This document shows positions 38,337-42,338 of a stretch of 42,338 nt of DNA, piece by piece (the stretch's first letter is position 1; every line of letters starts with the position of its first letter). The stretch covers positions 5,001-47,338 of the forward strand of contig RPFO01001326.1 of the NCBI GenBank assembly GCA_009746045.1. Direction: 5' to 3'. This DNA comes from Mesostigma viride (lineage: Eukaryota > Streptophyta > Mesostigmatophyceae > Mesostigmatales > Mesostigmataceae). Under the pieces are notes generated by a model. That model was not told the DNA's origin, did not search any database, and saw nothing but the letters and a program-made list of their open reading frames with translations. A program made the translations under genes and the position numbers.

Positions 38337-41315
38337 GAATGATGATCCCCGTCGTCTTCGTCGTCCACGACCACGGCAAAGTCCATGTCGACGTCTTGCC
38401 ACCCATCTTCAAGAAGCCGATATTTGATAAGTCGGACCAGGCGCTTCCACCGGCGGATATGGGCGGGTAACCCGAACACCAGCAGAACTCTGGAGGGTCC
38501 CTTCAACAGGGCCTTGGTGATCTGGTCAACCACATCCCACGCGGCATACCTCAAACGGGAGGAGGGTAAGGGTATCTGGCTGTCGACCGGAATACAGTCT
38601 TGATCCCACTCGCGCAGGTTCCTCCACTTCTCGTTGCTGTCAGCTGTCAGGTCCAGCACAGCAAACGCCTGGTCCTTCAGCTTCCCAGGAAGGTCTTCAG
38701 ACCCCGTGTACAACTCGTCCACCACCTTCGTCACCACCAGATCCTTTCTTTTTTCGTTTTCCTTCCATGTCATTGTCCTGTATGCGATCCAGTCGGGTCC
38801 CATCTTCACCCCGTCCCAATAGGTGAAGGCTTCCAGCCTGTCCCACCACCCCCTCTTGGCCTTGGCAGTCCCCTCCTCCTTAGCCGCCGCCTGCACCTCC
38901 TCCTCCGCCGCCGCCTCCTGCTGTGGCACACCCAGCAGATGTTTGGTCTTCACCCCCAAATCGTCATACAAATGACGGGGGTGGGAAGCGAGCAGCCCTC
39001 TCGGGAACTTCCAGTCCTTCTGGTCGACCACTTTCCTTTTAGCCGGCGGAAGGTCCCTCAGCGTGAGAATGATCGCCCTCGTGGCCGTGACGATCACCCG
39101 CCAAAAGTCTCTGGTCAGGCGGCAGTCGGCGATGAACTTGTCGAGGTCCGTGGCGACGGTGCCCTTCAGCTTCACGCCAAACACGTGCTCCCTCACCAAT
39201 ACGGGGTCGAAAGTCCCGTTTAGTTGTTTGCAAGCGGCCATCAGCTCGGGGTTCTCCAGGAACTTGATGTGGGCGAATTGCTTTGCCGCCTCTATCAAAT
39301 TCTTGGCGACTTCCATTATTTTTATCAGGTTGCTGGGAGGGGCCTCACAGGACATGATCGGCGCTTGGATCAGGCTGTCGAAGTACTGGAAACTCGCAAG
39401 TTCCCGATGCGCGGTGAAAATGGACAGTTCGTGCGCCTTGTCTTTAGGGCGCGTGTCAAGGAAGTCTTGCCGAGCCGCGATATCCTGTGCGATCGCCGGC
39501 TTGCCGTCGACAGCGGGCTTCAAAGGGTCCTCACACCAGAACAGCCAGCGCTGCATGAAGTTCTTCTGGTCCGGCCCCCACTTGTCCGTCTCTTCAGCCC
39601 CTCCTGCCTTGTCGCCTGCGCCGTCCCCTTCGGCCTTGGCTTGCTCTCCTTTCTGCCAAAAGGGCTTCACAATCGCCCAGATCTTGCCGTACAGAGGAGT
39701 TGGGAGAGACACGCCCTTCCCTCTCTTGACGGGTCCATATGCCTGGTAGGCCCGGTGCACATCCCCCAGCGCTGAGCCCCACGTTGCCTTGGCTTGGGCT
39801 GTGTCCTCGGCGTTCATGGCGTTCCCGAGCTGCCTGACAACTTCGATCATCTTGCCGACTTGTTCGGTAACCTGCATCCCCGTAGGGCAACAACGCGCAG
39901 AGACACATCGACAGTCCTCCCAAATAAGCACAACTCAACTGAGAACAAGAATACGACTGACAGAAACGCCGGCGGTCGCATCTTGACCAAAATATGGCAT
40001 GCTAAGGTGGAACATGAAAACCCCTTATAGAAACGCCGGCGGTCGCATCTTGACCGAACTAATGGCATACTGAAATTAACACAAGAAAACCACTTATAGA
40101 AACGCCGGCGGTCGCAACCTGGCTTACCTTCTGTTCACGGATCTGCCACCAGGTCGGCAGGATGGTCTCACCCTTGAGCATCTGCACGTCCACCCCCCCG
40201 AAATTCGTCCAATCAGTTGCCCACTCCTCCAGCTTCGCCGCGGCCACGGTCTTCGTGACCTCCTGCTCCTTCCCTCCCCGCGCAACGACCCTGAGCTTTT
40301 CCGCCTTCATGAAACCATTCAGCATTGCCTGGTACCACACAGATCTTTGGTCCACCGTCATATTGTCGGTGACCAGTTCGAATTTCACCGATTTGATGAG
40401 TGTGGTAAAGTGGTTCCCGTCCAGCACGAGAAAGCCGCAAATGGCTGGCGGCAACGGTGTCTTCTTCTCGAGTGGAGCCATCTCCCAGGCGGACTTGCAC
40501 AAACTGTCCAAAAGCGCGGCCTTTCTCACGTCCACGGGCTTAAGTGAGTCCAGAATATCGGCCGGTCCTGTCAGAACCGCGGTGGAAGCAGCTTCGGCCA
40601 TTCCCTTGGCCGAGCTCGTTCGCAGGTAGATATCAATCTCTTTGTCAGTCATTGCGCGAGCGTAGCCAGCCTTCATTGTCCGTGCCCCCCCCATCTCCCC
40701 GAAGAGTTGCGCGAGCTGACGCTGGGTGCCTTCCTTTTTCATCCAGTCATGAAAACTGTTGGGGCACCGGTCAGCCAAAAACTGGAACGAGTACCGCCAC
40801 ACAGGAATCACCAGCTTGTCGTGGCCGTAGTCGGACTCCGAGTTTGCAAAAATGGTGGCGTTCTGCTCGGCTCTAGACAGATGCAAGTCTCGTGCGAGGA
40901 GCTTCTGAGGCCCCACGAACAGGTTCCTTGTCCACACCCGATTTCGATGCACCAAGGCTTTGGACATCTCATCGAGGTCCCGAGGCTGAACGGCAAGCTG
41001 CTTCCGCAACCGTTTGCCCTTCGCGATCTCATCGTTCACATCCAGGATGTCATCATCATCCTGCGACACCGGGGACTTCTCCCATTTCTCAAGCAGAGAC
41101 ACGGGAGCATCCGCAACCTCCACCTCCTTTCCTTTCCCCTTTCCCTTCAGCGCCTTCCCCTTGTAGGTCGCAAGTGCTTCGGAGAGTCCCTTCTGGTGTT
41201 CGTCGACGGCAGCAGTCCACGTACTATCTATTTTCATGTTCTCGCGGCGCGCGTGCTGGTCGAGGCTGATTGAGTACAGGATGGCCGCGTGGGTCGCCCT
41301 CTCGGCCTGCACGTA
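36429..41315 (-). CDS. Multi-exon gene, product unknown (at least 1356 aa)
   Basis: Proposed exons on the minus strand: 41315-40128, 39871-38019, 37601-37267, 37123-36429. Donors are AAG|GTAAGC, GAG|GTAAGC and CCG|GTAAAT; all acceptors are CAG or TCAG. Phases 0, 2 and 1 join without conflict, which supports one gene. The 5' end is missing: an acceptor at 41316-41318 shows an earlier exon. The protein starts with a charged, Lys-rich region, then a globular part with VIPVWRYSFQFLADRCPNSF. A second globular part follows (DLTADSNEKWRNLREWDQD, LVFGLPAHIRRWKRLVRLIK), then a poly-Asp/Glu tail, and finally a basic region and a Trp-rich C-terminal part (KWVDEVCINWEHKYPKKED). I recognise no family. An in-frame TGA at 38036-38038, between two G7 runs, interrupts the model and may be a sequencing or decay effect. 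Confidence 0.6.
37602..38018 (-). repeat. Intron made of four 72-bp tandem repeats
   Basis: ACGCCCGCCGGCG recurs at 37741, 37813, 37885 and 37957 in nearly identical 72-bp units. Because 72 is divisible by three, the minus strand stays open here as a 24-aa repeat. The flanking GTAAGC donor and TCAG acceptor with matching phase favour an intron, but an in-frame coding repeat is not excluded. Confidence 0.65.
38278..38335 (-). repeat. Trinucleotide repeat encoding poly-Asp
   Basis: About 19 ATC/GAT units inside the second exon, giving a pure Asp run followed by a Glu/Gly-rich tail. It is probably a variable-length acidic, disordered region. Confidence 0.9.
39872..40127 (-). repeat. Intron made of three 68-bp tandem repeats
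   Basis: GAAACGCCGGCGGTCGCA (plus-strand view) occurs at 39963, 40030 and 40099. The last copy begins near the splice donor. Spaced units fill most of this 256-bp phase-0 intron. Confidence 0.8.
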
Positions 41316-41478
41316 CTGCGTTGATGCGAAAAAATCAGGAAAGCATAACCAAAAGGAATAAAGTAAATGCCGATTGAGAAACGCCGGCCGTCGCAACCTA
41401 CATGAAACCTGAACCTCAACATCAAAGCCCCCCTCAAGAGTTTTACGGCACGGCCGGCGTTCTCTACACTTTTCTTAC
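41316..41478 (-). repeat. Intron of the unknown gene, carrying the same repeat family
   Basis: The minus strand reads from a possible GTAAGA donor (41478) through TTGAGGGGGGCTTTGATGTT, TAGGTTGCGACGGCCGGCGT and a T-rich tract to the acceptor AACGCAG. The acceptor side is well supported; the donor is uncertain. It is an inverted relative of the plus-strand units at 42016-42310. Confidence 0.55.
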
Positions 41479-41512
41479 ATTAAAAATCTTCCGTTGATAA
41501 TGTCTTGCAGGA

Positions 41513-42015
41513 AGCCGGTCGTCAGGGTGGGCAAATCTCCAGGGAGAGGGGGCTATCGCTGTCGGTGAGCCTGTGTCAGAGGGCGCGGGTGGAAGCGACG
41601 GCGATACTGCGAAAATGACACGCTTTAAGGAGCAAGCGGATGCTTATCAACTGAAGAAGTTGGCAAAGTGGGTTGTGGCCGAAGGTGAGAACGGAAACAG
41701 CCCCCACCTGAGGTACGGAACCAGATGATGACTCTCCATCAAGTCGCTGAGTTGATCGTGAGAATGCGTGCGCGCCCGATGGCGCCACACAGCCTGAGGA
41801 GATCCGAGCGCAAGGCCTTGATAAAGTGGATGGAGGAGAACCCTGTTCGAGGCAAAGGGAAGGAGAGGAAGTGTAAACTGAAGAGGTGACGATGGCGGAC
41901 GCCAAGAACTCTGATCAAGATGTTGAAGGAACACGATGCCCGCCGGGAACAAGTCTCCGAAGATCGCGAAGGGGTCGAAGAAAGCGGCTGAGCAGCAGCG
42001 GTTGAGGGGAATGAG
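41513..42015 (+). CDS. Candidate plus-strand exon pieces, unknown product
   Basis: After a CTTGCAG acceptor at 41512 a frame encodes a Gly/Ser-rich stretch and then KEQADAYQLKKLAKWVVAEG. A second piece in another frame from about 41705 reads QMMTLHQVAELIVRMRARP and ends at about 41890. A third from ATG 41936 reads MPAGNKSPKIAKGSKKAAEQ and meets a GAG|GTAAGT donor at 42016. Composition looks coding, but frames change and stops intervene. This could be a divergent gene's exons or a decayed gene copy. Confidence 0.3.
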
Positions 42016-42338
42016 GTAAGTCTACCTCTGTTGTGAGGGGGGCTTTGTTCTTGAGGTCCACGTTTCATGTAGGTTGCGACGAGCCGCGTTTCTTAAGTGT
42101 GACACTTACTTCCTTTTGACAACACTTACTTCCTTTCCTGATTTCGCATCGTTGAGGAAATGAGCCAAGTGTACTCTGTCTGTGAGGGGGCTCTGATCTT
42201 GAGGTTTAGGTTTCATCTAGGTTGCGACGGCCGGCGTTTTCTCAAGTGTGACATTTACTTTATTCCTTTCGGTTATGCTTTCCTGATTTTTTCATATCAT
42301 TGTTAAGGGGAACGAGGTAAGTATATCTCTGTCGTGAG
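42010..42338 (+). repeat. About 150-bp tandem repeat with splice-donor-like units
   Basis: Units start at 42010, 42159 and 42311 (the last cut by the window end). Each begins AAYGAG followed by GTAAGT, CCAAGT or GTAAGT, and contains CTAGGTTGCGACGGCCGGCG or a close variant and a pyrimidine-rich end. The same sequence, inverted, forms the intron at 41316-41478. Confidence 0.75.

Noticed and set aside
39063-39775. Plus-strand ORFs of 228, 207 and 183 aa opposite the unknown gene
   Set aside because: Antisense shadows of the exon at 38019-39871, whose splice phases and composition support the minus strand.

Overview
The window looks like nuclear DNA of a green-lineage alga (inference). The signs are GT-AG introns, a SWI/SNF subunit gene, a protein with a plastid-type N-terminal extension, and very dense eukaryotic transposable elements. 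There are no operons, rRNA genes, CRISPR arrays or bacterial-style gene clusters. I cannot name the species from the sequence alone.

Layout. 1-7 kb is a mosaic of LINE pieces, including one copy with an open 1069-codon endonuclease/reverse-transcriptase frame. 7.5-9.3 kb (minus) is a single-exon gene for a probable plastid protein with two LysM domains, a membrane segment and a FIST-like region. 9.9-11.1 kb holds a 235-bp TA-flanked MITE, fold-back repeats and a 21-bp tandem repeat. 11.3-18.4 kb is bounded by matching 24-bp inverted ends with TA on both sides. Inside it lies a Penelope-like element (PLE) with two identical 585-bp pseudo-LTRs and an intact 1018-aa protein. That protein has GIY-YIG at the N terminus and RT at the C terminus, the permuted Naiad/Chlamys order. 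19.0-21.6 kb is the SWP73/BAF60 gene, two exons recognised here. 22.3-29.6 kb holds two TTAA-flanked, piggyBac-like elements: a 3971-bp one without transposase and a 2856-bp one carrying a core-deleted transposase relic. 29.6-35.5 kb is LINE and ORF1-relic debris around a 1351-bp (TGGA)n array. 36.4-41.3 kb (minus) is a host-like gene of unknown function with at least four exons. Its introns are largely made of tandem repeats carrying an ACGCCGGCG motif, and related repeats lie in the opposite orientation at the window's right edge.

How it fits together. Only three loci look like cellular genes: the LysM protein, SWP73 and the unknown multi-exon gene. Almost everything else is mobile DNA. LINE tails rich in TTAA served as landing sites for both piggyBac-like elements. 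At least three retroelement groups end in the same small hairpin, with base-pair covariation between copies. Decayed LINE copies differ from the open copy by repeated short, self-complementary insertions (ATGC, CTAG, GGCC, CG and similar). The most notable items are the intact permuted PLE, the shared 3' hairpin, this insertion pattern and the repeat-built introns.
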